Origin: Rhizophagus irregularis
Taxonomy: Eukaryota; Glomeromycota; Glomeromycetes; Glomerales; Glomeraceae
NCBI RefSeq assembly: GCF_026210795.1
Contig: NC_089447.1
Location: 374,501 to 438,500 of the forward strand
DNA: 64,000 nucleotides
Reading direction: 5' to 3'
The notes under the pieces are model-generated. The model did not search any database and had not been told where the DNA came from. It saw only the letters and a program-made list of their open reading frames with translations. Below, one piece after another: positions 1 through 11,200 of this stretch. Position 1 is the first letter of the stretch; every line of letters starts with the position of its first letter. Position numbers and translations under genes: made by a program.

Positions 1-818
1 CAGATCATATGAATAAGTCTACTTGTTTATATATAATATAATACATTTATGTAATGAATATTAATTTGCCAATTCTCATTATATAGTTGCAAAACGTATG
101 CAAATGTAGGATCAATAAAAATATTTCCTGGATGAAGATCTTTATGAATTAACCCATGAACATGAATATTATTAAGTGCAAGACAAATATCATATATTTT
201 ATTTAATCTTTGATCCCATGTAATATTATTAGCAGTTCGTTCAAGATATTTTCGTAAATCGCCATTTTCCATATATTGTAATACTAACGCATAATTGTTA
301 GTAATAGGATCTTGAGTAATTCCAAAACATTTTACTATACACATATAACCACTAACTTCGTTAAGAAAGTTTATCTATAAATATATAATTAAATATTAAT
401 TTGTAAATTAAAAAGTAATTTATTTTACTATTTTACGTACCTCATTTAGAAAATCTCCACTTATATTTTTTGAATTATTCAATACTTTTAAAGCGATTTT
501 TATTGTTTCATTTCTTTTCCAATTATTAGAAAATTGACTCCACTTTTCAATTGGTCCATCTTTCCATATAGCTGAATATACTTTTGCAAAACCTCCTTTA
601 GCAATGTAATTAATATTCGTAAATTTATCAGATGAAATCCATTCTAATAATCCGTACTTTCTGCCTATATTTTGATTGTATTGTATCAACTTATCAATAA
701 CCTCATTCCTACTGGTCCGCTTATCAAAATCTCTTTGAAAATGTTTAGGATTGCAGGATAAACAACCATCCAAATCCTCATGTATCTTTAGACATTCTTT
801 ACATTTTCCAAAATCCAT
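1..818 (-). CDS. Protein kinase domain (TKL-like), partial; 3' end beyond the left edge
   Basis: This is a protein kinase, probably serine/threonine-specific. Exon a is 818-441. The intron is 440-375 (GTACGT..ATAG, 66 bp, phase 0). Exon b starts at 374 and runs to about 90; the next junction is unclear and the rest is off the window. The N-terminus has two Cys pairs (GKCKEC, GCLSC) and the linker 'RTSRNEVIDKLIQ'. Next come a glycine loop (AKGGFAKVYSAIW) and the beta-3 lysine (IALKVL). Exon b opens in frame through 'FLNEVSGYM' and carries 'KCFGITQDP', 'LVLQYMENGDL' and the catalytic loop 'LIHKDLHPGNIF'. That loop has HKD in place of the usual HRD, but the Asp and Asn are kept. The ATG at 818 is probably not the true start: the upstream frame (788-2326) joins it if one A is added to the A7 run at 822-828. 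Lineage-expanded Rhizophagus kinases have this architecture. Sure of the kinase call; less sure of function. Confidence 0.85.
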
Positions 819-2907
819 ACGTTTTTTTCAATAATATCAATTTCTTTATCATAACAATCACAGCAATAAGAACGAAGTTTACGCCAACAATTATGTACTC
901 TATTATATCTTATATTATTTATAAGAATTTTCTTATTATCTACATAATTTTTCGTGTTTTCAAATTGTTGTATTATTTGTTTAAATATTCCTAAATTACT
1001 ATTTAATTTAAAATAAACGTTTTTGTAATCTATTAAAATAGATTGTAATTCTTTTAATTCTCTTAATTCTTTCGTTTCTTTTTTGTATACTTTAAAATAA
1101 AAATTTTCATAATCTTGTAATTTAGAGGATAATTCTCTCATTTCTTTATCAAAGCACTCATAACAATAATTATAATGATACTTTCTATCACACTTCTCAC
1201 ATAAAATATAATCGAAGTTCTTGTATTTTACTCGTCTATCATCTTCATCTAAATCATAATCTGAAATTCCAATTTTTGATTCTATAAATACATTATTTTC
1301 ATTAATCCATTTACTAAAATTTTCCAAAAATTGCTTAAATTCATAAAATGAACAACAATCATCATTATTTCCTATAAAACATACTTTACATCTATTAATT
1401 ATTATTTGATTATTATGATAACAATAATTACAATTATAATATTGCTTTTTTATTTCATTGTTACATTTTTCACATACAATATGACCATAATTTTTATATT
1501 TTACTTTTCTTTCTTCTAAATTTAAATTATAATCGAATGTCTCAAAAATTCTAAAATTTGGTCCAAATTTCATATGACTCTTTACAATAACATCAGTTTC
1601 TTTATCATGACAATACGCACAATAATAATAGTGTTTATTAATTTCTTGATTACATTTTTCACATAAAATACCATCAAGATTCATATATTTTGCTCTTCTT
1701 TCTTTTAAATTTAAGTTATAATCTAAAATTCCAAAATTTGATCCAAATGTCATATGCCTTTTTTTATTAGTATCAGTTTCTCTATCATAACAATAAGTGC
1801 AATAATAGTGATGTTTTTTAATTTCTTTATTGCACTCTTCACATAAAATGCCATCAAATTTCCCATATTTTGCTCTTCTTCCTTCCAAATCTAAATTATA
1901 ATATGATGTCTTAAATATTCCAAAATTTGATTCAAATTTCATATGCCCTTTTTTATTAGTATCGGTTTCTTTATCATAGCAATAAGTGCAATAAATATAG
2001 TATCTATTGATTACTTTATTACACTCTTCGCATAAAATGCCATCAAATTTCCCATATTTTACACTTCTTTCTTCCAAATTTAAGTTATAATCTAATGTTT
2101 CAAAAATTCCAAAATTTAATCTAAGTATCATATGCTCTTTTTTATTAGTATCAGTTTCTTTATAATAACCATAACAATAAGCGCAATAAATATAGAGTCT
2201 ATCAATTTCATTATTACACTCTTCACATACAATGCCATAAAATTTCCTATATTTTGCTCTTCTTTCTTCCAAATTTAAGTTATAATCTGATGTCTTAAAA
2301 ATTCCAAAAATTGATCCAAATTTCATATGAAGTTTTTTATTATTATCAATCTCTTTATAATAACAATAAGTACAATAATAGTATTCATTAATTTTATTAT
2401 TACACTCTTCACATAACTATGTTTTGAATATTTATATTTTGCTCTCCTTTCTGTCAAACCTAAGTTATAATCTGATGTCCTAAAAACTCCATAATTTGAT
2501 CCAAATTTCATACGAAATTTTTTATTGACATCAGTCTCTTTGAAATAACAATAAGTGCAATAAAATCTATAATAATCTACTTCTTTATAACAATCTTTAC
2601 ATAAAACATAATTTGAATTCCTGTATTTTACTTTTCTTTCTTCCAAATTTAAATCATAGTCTGATGTCTTAAAAATATTGCAAATTGAACAGCCATAAGA
2701 AGTACTTGATGTAAAACAAGATTTACATATTCCATGATTCATACGATTTCGCTCATTACAATCGGTTTCCTTATTATAACAATTATAACATACAAAACTA
2801 AACTTTTCAATTTCTTGACTACAATCTTCACATAAGACACGATCATATTTCTTAAATTTCAACTTTCTTTCATCTAAATTTAAATCATAATCTAATATTT
2901 TAAAAAC
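740..2907 (-). repeat. Ten tandem coding modules of about 189 bp, each CxxC...CxxC
   Basis: Approximate module spans on the minus strand: 2907-2680, 2676-2488, 2487-2303, 2302-2108, 2107-1919, 1918-1730, 1729-1550, 1549-1268, 1267-989 and 988-740. The modules at 2107-1919 and 1918-1730 are both exactly 189 bp. Divergence grows toward the kinase end, where spacers lengthen and the last copy loses Cys. This suggests expansion by unequal exchange in the middle of the array. Confidence 0.8.
788..2326 (-). CDS. Tandem Cys-pair (zinc-ribbon-like) modules, middle part of the kinase gene
   Basis: A 512-residue open frame made almost entirely of repeated modules of about 63 residues. Each has the order: DYNLNLEERRAKY, then LCEEC, 8-10 spacer residues, YCTYC, then KETDTNKKxHMKFG. 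CxxC-x10-CxxC is a likely zinc-binding pattern (inference). Module spans by residue are 9-73, 74-136, 137-199, 200-259, 260-353, 354-446 and 447-512. The sixth carries an inserted charged, coiled-coil-like stretch. The last has lost its first Cys pair. The fifth holds an extra CKVC and 'NFSKW', echoing the region before the kinase domain. The frame ends in a nonsense tail after the A7 run at 822-828, while the kinase frame begins at 818. The upstream end overlaps the next frame by 4 bases. I read both ends as frameshifts in one gene, not as separate genes. Confidence 0.7.
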   Translation of the reverse strand: MKFGSIFGIFKTSDYNLNLEERRAKYRKFYGIVCEECNNEIDRLYIYCAYCYGYYKETDTNKKEHMILRLNFGIFETLDYNLNLEERSVKYGKFDGILCEECNKVINRYYIYCTYCYDKETDTNKKGHMKFESNFGIFKTSYYNLDLEGRRAKYGKFDGILCEECNKEIKKHHYYCTYCYDRETDTNKKRHMTFGSNFGILDYNLNLKERRAKYMNLDGILCEKCNQEINKHYYYCAYCHDKETDVIVKSHMKFGPNFRIFETFDYNLNLEERKVKYKNYGHIVCEKCNNEIKKQYYNCNYCYHNNQIIINRCKVCFIGNNDDCCSFYEFKQFLENFSKWINENNVFIESKIGISDYDLDEDDRRVKYKNFDYILCEKCDRKYHYNYCYECFDKEMRELSSKLQDYENFYFKVYKKETKELRELKELQSILIDYKNVYFKLNSNLGIFKQIIQQFENTKNYVDNKKILINNIRYNRVHNCWRKLRSYCCDCYDKEIDIIEKNVWILENVKNV

Positions 2908-2982
2908 TCCAAATCTTGATTCAAATATATCATATTTATTAATAAGTTGGATGTTTTCTTCAATATTCTCTTCTAACGACAT
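2323..2982 (-). CDS. N-terminal part of the Cys-module kinase gene
   Basis: Holds the likely true start (ATG at 2982, 'MSLEENIEENIQLINKYDIF'). Modules 1 and 2 lie at residues 26-101 and 103-165, with the first half of module 3 after them. Module 1 is longer and ends with a second Cys-pair set (CKSC, CSIC) like the one that precedes the kinase domain. After residue about 189 the frame turns into a hydrophobic nonsense tail. In the neighbouring frame the expected 'LCEEC', 'YCTYC' and 'KLHMKFG' motifs continue without a stop into the 788-2326 frame. One base is therefore missing near 2416 relative to the other modules. It could be a real pseudogenising change or a sequence error. The 2982 start is favoured because the frame upstream of it shows no more modules. 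Confidence 0.65.
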   Translation of the reverse strand: MSLEENIEENIQLINKYDIFESRFGVFKILDYDLNLDERKLKFKKYDRVLCEDCSQEIEKFSFVCYNCYNKETDCNERNRMNHGICKSCFTSSTSYGCSICNIFKTSDYDLNLEERKVKYRNSNYVLCKDCYKEVDYYRFYCTYCYFKETDVNKKFRMKFGSNYGVFRTSDYNLGLTERRAKYKYSKHSYVKSVIIKLMNTIIVLIVIIKRLIIIKNFI

Positions 2983-4509
2983 GATTCCAACAAGTGTTTT
3001 CAGCCTTATCGTATTTGAACTTTAATTTATACCCAATGAATAAGGCCGTAATCTTATTTTTATTCACTTGATATAATTCTTAATTCAATAATAATTGACT
3101 ATATATAAGAATGACTATTTTTTAAATATTTTTAACAATTCACAGTTTATTTATAATAATATTTCGTATTATTAATTGGAATAAAACCATAAAAAGGGGT
3201 TCATTTCCCGACAAACGTTTCACCAAAAGGGTTATTTCGCCAACAAACGTTTCACTGACAAACGTTTCACCGACAATCATTTCACCGACATAAAAAATAA
3301 ATATTGAATATGAGATATTTTATTATATAAACTTTTATTTAGACATTTACTTAGACCTAATAATTAAGTATTGATACTTACTTCCATCTTAGACGGGTTA
3401 GTAGATAGAATAACATATAGTTATATCTATTGTATTTTTTTATCTTTTTATATATGTAATTTATTATAAATTTCATTAAATAATAAAAAGCGCGTTACTA
3501 GCAATAATAATAATAATAATAACAAGAAATTGACTTATTAGCAGGGGAGCTGCCATTCGATTCATTCATTGTGTTATAAGATAATAAGAACCATCTAAAA
3601 GAGGAAACCAAATAGTAATGCTTTATTCACTAGTAAATTATTATTTAAAGAAAAAAAATTATTATTAAAAAAAAAAATCTATATAACTAAAAAAATTTGT
3701 CCGACGTTTGGATTTATAGTCTCTATGTAAATAATTTGGAATTGTGTAACTTGAAATCCCATGCCATACAACAAGCCTCTTTCTGATCTATTTATGGTCA
3801 AAACTATTCGATCCGTGTGCATTCCAATCAACTAATTCAATTTTAGTTAACTGTTAATAAAATTTTGGAAAATTATTTGTCCGATTTTTTTTTTTAAAAA
3901 AAAATTTCAGAATTTTTTTCGTACTTATTTTTTTTTTCAGATTCCTTTTTTTCGAAAATTTCCCTTTTTTTTTAAAACTGATTTCCTTTTTCTTTCCCCA
4001 AATTTTTTTATTATATTAAATATATTTACAAAATTATTATTTTTTTAAAAAAAATCAATATAACATATCAGATATAGGAAATTGACCGACGTTGATAAAA
4101 AGATGAGTAAGATTTTTCAATTAAATTGAACGCTGGATAAATAGTTTGATTTTCAAATTCATAAAAATCAATTAATTAATTATAAAATATGTAAAAATGT
4201 CAATTTTTTTTGAATTGTTTATTTAATAATAGATTATTATAACTAAATCCATATCCGAAATTCTCTAAATAACTACTAGATTTTTGAATAAAGATTTTAA
4301 TTCAAATGGTTTAGTCAAATTAAGTACCAAAAGAATAATAATAAATGAAATGAATAGATTCTAATACGTTTAATTATTTGAGTTGGTTATAAGTTTAAGA
4401 TTGACGTAATATAAAATAAGAAATAATTATAAAATTTATAATTAATTAAAAAAAAATATTTATAGTATTTTCATAATATTAAAGTTTTTCGAAAATGCTT
4501 CTAAAAAAT
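2983..4509. other. Non-coding, AT-rich stretch
   Basis: I see no supportable gene. Sequence just left of 3180 is plain AT-rich and would hold the promoter of the minus-strand kinase gene; no convincing element stands out. A short repeat cluster lies at 3207-3290 (separate entry). The remainder has T-runs and A-runs, including a T-run/A-run hairpin near 3886-3903. Confidence 0.6.
3207..3290. repeat. Short tandem repeat built on ACAAACGTTTCACC
   Basis: Four spaced copies of a 15-bp unit (GACAAACGTTTCACC and variants) separated by related TTTCGCC sequence. The AAACGTTT core is palindromic. This looks like the end of a terminal-repeat element or a micro-satellite; no partner copy was found in the window. 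Confidence 0.6.
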
Positions 4510-4935
4510 TAATCAAAAAAATGAGGGTAAATGAAAAAATAGGGAGATAAAAGGGAAACGAAGAGGGAGTGAGGGAGAAACGAAATGGAGCAAAGGGAGA
4601 GTGAAAGAAACAAAAAGAACGAAAAAGATCAAGTAGGAATGAAAAAAAATGAAAAAAATGGAGGGGATGAAATGGAGCAAGAGGGAATTAAAAAAATGAA
4701 AGGAACAAAGGGTAGTATAAAGATAAAAGAACAAAAAAGATGAAGCGGGAATGGAATAAAAATGAAAGGAACAAAGAGTAATGTAAAGGAATGAAAAGAT
4801 GAAGAAACAAAGAGGAAATAAAAACAACGGAAAAAATGTAGGAAGGGAAGAATAAAAAGAGCAAAAGAAATGAAAAGACAAAAAGAAACAAAAAATGGAG
4901 AAGGGGCGGAAATGAGATAAACAGGGGGACCAAGT
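4510..4935. repeat. Purine-rich low-complexity block
   Basis: More than 400 bases of almost pure A/G on the plus strand (GAAAGGAACAAAGAG-type words, C rare). Long open frames here on the minus strand are Phe/Ser/Leu strings created by the composition and are not credible genes. The opposite strand resembles the pyrimidine-rich arrays at 32.8-33.7 and 47.1-47.5 kb, so it may be a decayed copy of that repeat class. Confidence 0.7.
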
Positions 4936-5559
4936 AAAAACCAAACCCATAAAATTAAAAGAATAGATAAAGTTAGTAGGGAACGGAAATTACATGTAAT
5001 AAATAAACAAAAACAAAAAAATAAAAAACATACCTTAGTAGTTACAAAGAAGTACATTAATTAGCCAATAAAATTTAATGTACAAATTTAATAATGAGGT
5101 GATATCACCGGGTAAATTATATAGGTTAAATCACCCAAGGTGAAAAATTATTAAATCGCCAAATCGCCCAGGGTGAAAATACACTCAAACGTCAAATCAT
5201 TAATATAAACTATATTATTGTAAATATAATTTAATAATGTTATTTATTATTTTTTGCTAACTAATTATTACCATATTAAATTCCTAATTATAAACAAAAA
5301 ACTACTGTAACCATCTTTAATTTACCTATAATCTAGATTTTTTTGAAGATATAATAATATTATTAAGATTAATCACTTTTTTAAGAACGATAAATCAGCT
5401 GTAAATAGTGATATAGTGATCTGCAAATTCGTATATAGTACACCATAAAGTTATTTAAAAAAATAATAATAAACTAATGCTAAATTGTACTATAATCTAA
5501 ATTTTTGAAGACATAATAATATTTATTTTTTATATTTAAAAAATGGAGTAAAATTATTA
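4936..5559. other. Non-coding, AT-rich stretch
   Basis: No gene seen. It contains two or three small words of the form 'AATCGCCAGGGTGAAAA' around 5100-5180, possibly the trace of a terminal repeat, and otherwise plain AT-rich DNA. Confidence 0.5.
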
Positions 5560-6030
5560 TTAAAAAAAAAAATCAAAAAATTATTAATTAAGAAAAAATT
5601 CATTTTGAAAATTTTGAAAGTCATTTTTCATTTTTTAATTCTTTGATAAAAATTTTTTTTGTATAAAAAGAGATTTTTAAAGATAAAATAAATAAATATA
5701 GATTTTTTACAAAAAAAGAAAAAAATAGATCAAAAATGTAAAACCATTTCCTTTTATATTTTTATGATTTTTTGATTTTTTTTTTCAACGAAAAAAAAAT
5801 TTTTACAAAAGGAGAAAAAAAATAAATTAAAAAGGAAACCCATTTCCTATGATTTTTTTTCATGAAAAAAAAAATTTTTAACAAAAAGAGAAAAAAGTAA
5901 ATCAAAAATGGTAGGGTATTTCCTTTTTTATTTTTATAAATTTTTTTTGATTTTTTTTTTCAACAAAAAAAGAGTTTTTTATGAAAAGAGAAAAAATTAA
6001 AGCAAAAATGGAAAGTTATTTCCTTTATTA
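5560..6030. repeat. Diverged tandem repeat, about 85 bp unit, T-run/A-run rich
   Basis: Four to five imperfect units. Each has 'AAATGG..ATTTCCTTT', then a T-rich run around 'TTTTTATGATTTTTT', then 'CAACAAAAAAAG' and 'AAAAGAGAAAAAA'. The alternation of T and A runs makes each unit able to fold back on itself. Confidence 0.65.
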
Positions 6031-6134
6031 ATATAGTTGCGTCTATTTTTGTTATGAAGATCAAGGAAGTAGTATTTACTGACGAAATTAATTTAGCTGG
6101 CCTTATTAGTCATTTTTATTACTTAATGGAAATT

Positions 6135-6165
6135 AATATAGTTATTGTCCGAAGCATAGCGTAGG
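6135..6165. repeat. Small near-palindrome (GTCCGAAGC / GCGTAGGAC)
   Basis: The two arms flank a short A/T centre, a pattern typical of subterminal hairpins of non-autonomous elements. It sits a few hundred bases upstream of a decayed Helitron ORF, but I cannot connect the two. Confidence 0.4.
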
Positions 6166-6489
6166 ACTATACTGTTTGAACTCGATATCATGCAATGTCC
6201 GTCTGTCACGCCGCGTATATAACCAATGAAATTTTAGGATCAGTGTAACAGATAAACGCGTAAATAATTTATTAATTATAAAATAGTTTAAATAGTTTAT
6301 TATATAGTATAATGGTACTATATATAATAAATTTTTTAAACTAATGTTTTTATGGTTTTTATGTATTATAAATAAAAATTTGAAAATTAATATCTCTTTT
6401 GCTAATAAACCGTTGCTTTTAAAGTGTCAGTCTATAAATTGTACATTCAAAAAAAAATTAATAAATAATCCATAAAAAATAATTAAACA

Positions 6490-7200
6490 ATTTGATAAAT
6501 AGCAAAAGCAAATGAACAGATAACAAACCTGTCAACACTTCGTAAATGTAAATCCAGAGAAAATGAAACTGTTAAACATCATGAAATACGCCATTCAAAA
6601 GATCGAGAAAATAAACAAATGAAAAGGTCACCAGAAACACCAGATCAGCATGACGTGTGGCTGAGCAGAGAATGTAAATGAAAGAGTAGTAAAAGAACGA
6701 GAGGTGTTTTAGAAAATAATAATGACCACATCAATAGGCAGAATGAAAACCAGAATCGGGATGCTGTCAACCAGCAGCTTTCTGAAACTGATCGAGAACT
6801 TCTGTATAAGTTTTAAACAGAGATGAATAAACTTAAACATACTTTTTGCTTTAAATGTAACGAACGATTTCCATCCGTTGAACTTATAAAAGGAGAATGT
6901 TGTCGACGCTGCTATAGTGATAACAGGAAGGTGACAATACAGGGAACAATACATTGAAAAAGTTTTTTGCGGATAATAATATGGACCTGGGTGAAGTTCC
7001 AGAGGAATTAAAAGGATTAACAGAAATAGAAGAAATGTTAATTGCCCAGATATTTCCCATCGCTTTGGTATATTGCCTTCACAAGATGTATTAGAGTTTG
7101 CAACGCACCTCCTCGAAATCCATCATTGCTTGATATTCTTGTCATATGGCATCAGTCTTCAAATGGTTTGGCATTCAAAAATTTTTCAACTATACATTTT
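6490..7200 (+). pseudogene. Decayed Helitron-type ORF with DUF6570 region
   Basis: Pieces in several plus-strand frames match the N-terminal part of Helitron proteins. First, at 6541-6681, comes a charged Arg/Glu repeat region ('RKCKSRENET', 'SPETPDQ', 'LSRECK'), ending in a stop. Next, near 6820-6920, is the Cys motif 'CFKCNERFPSVELIKG' followed by 'CRRCYSD'. Then at 6957-7060 comes 'KKFFADNNMDLGEVPEEL' with 'GLTEIEEMLIAQIFPI', a signature of the DUF6570 region upstream of the Helitron helicase-like domain. After another frameshift, 'PRNPSLLDILVIWHQSSNG' follows to about 7190. The Rep and helicase parts are absent here. Several stops and frameshifts make it non-functional. Family resemblance is from memory, but the order of motifs is distinctive. 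Confidence 0.8.
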
Positions 7201-8925
7201 TTAACTTTAGTGATACATTTAACTATACATTTTTTAGTGAAGCATTTTTTTAGTGATACATTTTTTAGTGATATATTTTTTTAGATGGTCATGTGAAGAA
7301 TATAACGCTTCGGACACTCCAACAGTTCCTGTTACCTAGTTATTTTATTTATTTTGATAACTTAAATTTATTTTATATATTATTTTTTATTTATTTATTT
7401 ATTTGATTTTTCCTTTGTGATTTCTATCTTCCGTGTAAAAAATGGAGTGAAAGTAAATAAGTGGGACCGATCTTGCGAAAATGTGAGCCTTACTATTGTA
7501 TAAAATAATAAAATTATAGTTTCATGTTGTACAGCTCCGGTTCATCTAGTCCCAGCAACTCCAAAAATTAAGGTGCCAAATTTTACTTTAAAGTCACGTG
7601 ATAAATTAGCCAGCATTAAGAAATTAAGCATAATTTTGGCCAGCATTAAGAAAAATTTTATTTGAGATGTCTTTTATATTATCAGTTATAAGATTTTCTT
7701 TAATTTGTGATATAGGATGCTGCGACAGGATGAAAGTGGTGGCATTTTTGGAATAGTGTGCAAAAATTTTTTGTTGCCTATCTTATAGAAATTCATGAAA
7801 TTTTACCATAAATAGCAGAAAAATTTCATATACAATATTATGAAATTTTGCCAGATAAAATTAATTTTTTACAATGATTGCAATTTTATTTTTAAATTGT
7901 AATCTATTAAAATACGATAAGTTTATTACGATAAATATAATTTTCAAGAAGTAGAAATAGGATAAAAAATTTTCTGAGACTAGATGACGGGAGCTATACA
8001 ATGGAAAAATGAAATGAATATAAATACAACAAGTTGGAATCATCAAAAGCATCATTAAAAGTATTTTAATTTTCTTCATTAATTTTGCAATGAATTTGAT
8101 TGATCTTTGCATAAATTACAGAATGAACACTTCGTTCAATATTGGAGATTTTAATTGATTGGCATTATAATAAAGCAGGTGTAATCCATGTTTTGAATAA
8201 TTGAAAAAGAAATTGATAATGAACGTATCACTTACATTTCTATTTTTGGCCAAAATTATCAATAATTCAATTCAGGCAGCACTATGACTTTGGCCCGAAT
8301 TACTGACGATCAGTAACGACGCAAAAAAAAGATTTTTTTAAAATTATTCTGGGACTTTAAATTGGATATACTGTATCATCAAAATTCATTTGCATTTAAT
8401 GTGATTTGTACAGAAACTAATTTGATATAGTATTCTTTTTTTTTAATTTTTCGTGTTTTAATTTTATTAATACATATTTTTATGTATATGATACAGCATA
8501 CGTGCGTTATTTTTTTTTATACTTCATATTAAATTAATTACTTTTAATCTACAGTATATAAATTTATAAATTATATTACATTTTAAAAATTTTATCATAA
8601 AATCTGAATCTATTCCGAAGTTACGGCATTATCATAATTCTTGCCGACATTATTTGTTAATCCCGTGACTTTATTAATGTTCATTTATAATGATGATTGT
8701 TTCCATAACTATCATTGATGAATGATCATTTAAGCTAATTACAAATATTTCATATGTGAACCCTATATAACCTTCCATTTTTGTTACTTATATTGTTTCA
8801 AACAAAAAGTAAAAGGTTAAATGAAATTATAAAAGGAAATAATAATTGAAATGCACAATAATAAATATTTCCGTAATTAGATAAGCATTTCTTTGTTATT
8901 TTTAATGAAAATGCCTTTTATACAA
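7201..8925. other. Non-coding stretch without a recognisable gene
   Basis: AT-rich. It has scattered 'GGCCAGCATTAAG' and 'TTTGGCCAAAATTA' / 'TTTGGCCCGAATTA' words near 7600-7660 and 8240-8310. The latter resemble the ends of the MITE at 52.3 kb, so a decayed relative may lie around 8245-8320. No coding support. Confidence 0.5.
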
Positions 8926-8929
8926 ATAA

Positions 8930-11200
8930 GAAAAAAATTTTTATTTATGGAATTTTTCAACTCCGGATAATTACGCCATTAATTTCGGGATTTCGATAAT
9001 TTTCAAAATATTTGTGTTATTGCATTTACTTTATTTGGTATACTAACATCAATTATCTACACTCTTAAACGCCAAGAATAAACTATCCCTAAATAATAAT
9101 ATTTATTAATAAACAAAAAAAATATACAGATAAAAGAAATTAAATATTTTTTATTTTAAGGAATATTTTTAGCTCCGTATTATTGCGTCATAATTTCGGT
9201 TTTTTCGATTTTGAAAGAGATATTTTCAAATGTTGCGTACAATAAAACTTTATTTGGGTATACTAATAGTACTTGCATCGATTAACAGAACTTAAATCAC
9301 ACTTTTATATATCATAGCGCCTCTTTTGATCTTTTCAGGGTATTCGTGAAATGTTCCTGATTGATTTATACGGATAAAAGAAATTATTTATGGAATATTT
9401 TAACTCCGTATTATTGCGTTATTGCGATTTTAAAGAGATAATTTTCAAATGTTTGAATCTTTATTTGGGTATACTAATAATACTTGCATCGATTATCTGA
9501 ACTTAAATCACACTTTTATACATCATAACGCCAAGCTAATGACAATGAACCATCCTTAAATAATTATTAATAAACGAAAAAGTATTCTAAACAAAAATAA
9601 AAATAAATTAACCGTAAATACACGAATCTCCTACGTTGACCACCTATCTTTAATAAAGATTGGCCGCGTTTATGTCATCTCCCATCATAATATTCAAAAT
9701 ATTTTTATCTTTTTATCATATATCTTGATCTTTCAGGGTATTCGTGAAATGTTCCTGATTGATTTATAAGGAATATTTTTAGCTCCGTATTATTGCGTCA
9801 TAATTTCGGTTTTTGCGATTTTAAAAGAGATAGTTTTCAAATGTTGTGTAAAATAAAACTTTATTTGGGTATACTAATAATACTTGCATCGATTATCCAC
9901 ACTCTTATACATCATAGCGCCACTTTGATCCTTTCAGAAATGTTCCTGATTGATCTATACGGGTAAAAGAAATTATTTATGGAATATTTTAACTCCGTAT
10001 TATTGCGGTTTTTGCGATTTTAAAGGGATAATTTTCAAATGTTTGAATCTTTATTTGGGTATACTAAATAGTACTTTCATCGATTATCTGAACTTAAATC
10101 ACGCACGCATATCATAACGCCAAGGTTAATGATAATAAACTATACTTAAATAATAATATTTATTAATAAACGAAAAAATATTCTAAACAAAAATATAAAT
10201 AAATTAACCGTAAATACGAATCACTTACGTTGTTCACCTATCTTTAATAAAGATTGGCCTATCGATAAGCGTTTATGTTATCTCCCATCACGATATTCAA
10301 TTGATCTTTCAGTATTCATGAAAATGTTTCTGATTGTACAAATTAAATATTTTTTTATTTATGGAATATTTTTAACTCCGTATTCTTGCAGTTTTTACGA
10401 TTTTTAAAAGAGATAATTTTCAAATGTTTGTGTTAAAAATAAATCTTTATTTGGATATACTAAATAAACACTTGCATCGATTATCTGAACTTTAAATCAC
10501 ACTTTTATACATCTAACGCCATAAATAAACTATCATTAAATGATAATAAACGAAAAAAAATAAATCAACCGTAAAAATACGAATCTCTTACGCTGTCCGC
10601 CTAGATTGGCCTATCGTTGATCTTCGGGTATTCATGGAATGTTACTTCTAATTTGATTAAAAATAAATGTTTGTTATTTTTTGGAATATTTTGACTCCGT
10701 AATAATATTACGCCATTAATTTCGATTTTTGCAGTTTTAAAAAGGATAATTTTCAAAATATTTGAAAAATTTGAAATATTTGGATTAAAATCTAATATAT
10801 TACGTTACTTTATTTAGTATATTAATAATAATATCCGCATCGGATTATTTTAAGTAAATATTTTACGCCAACTCCAACTTAATAAACTATTCTTAAATAA
10901 ATGAAAGAATATTTTTAAAAATTAAAAAAAATAATCCCTTACATTGACCACCTATCATTGATTGAAAACTATCAATGTTATATCCAATCATAAATAATCA
11001 AAAAAAATTTTTACATCTTTTGATTATATATTTTAATCTTTCAGGGTATTCATGACGGAAATGTTTCTGATTATATCTATAAAGATATAAAAAAAAAAAT
11101 TAAATGTTTGTTTACGCAGAGATAATCTTCCAAAATATTTGTTTTTTAAAATCAAATATACACATTACTTTATTTAGTATATTAATAATAATACCCGCAT
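8930..11200. repeat. Array of diverged 210-390 bp tandem units
   Basis: Seven or eight units, recognised by an ordered set of words: 'AACTCCGTATTATTGCG', then 'AGAGATAATTTTCAAATG', 'TTTATTTGGGTATACTAA', 'CTTGCATCGATTATC' and 'AACGCC'. The first word falls near 8949, 9170, 9393, 9782, 9995, 10376 and 10697. Spacing thus mixes short units (about 215) with long ones (about 320-390). Long units carry an extra segment ('TTAACCGTAAATACGAATC', 'CTTTAATAAAGATTGGCC', 'TTGATCTTTCAGGGTATTC'). No open frame spans it. Confidence 0.75.

Noticed and set aside
4513-5057. Long Phe/Ser-rich open frames on the minus strand
   Set aside because: They lie in an almost stop-free purine-rich block; several frames are open at once, and the products are Phe/Leu/Ser strings with no domain.
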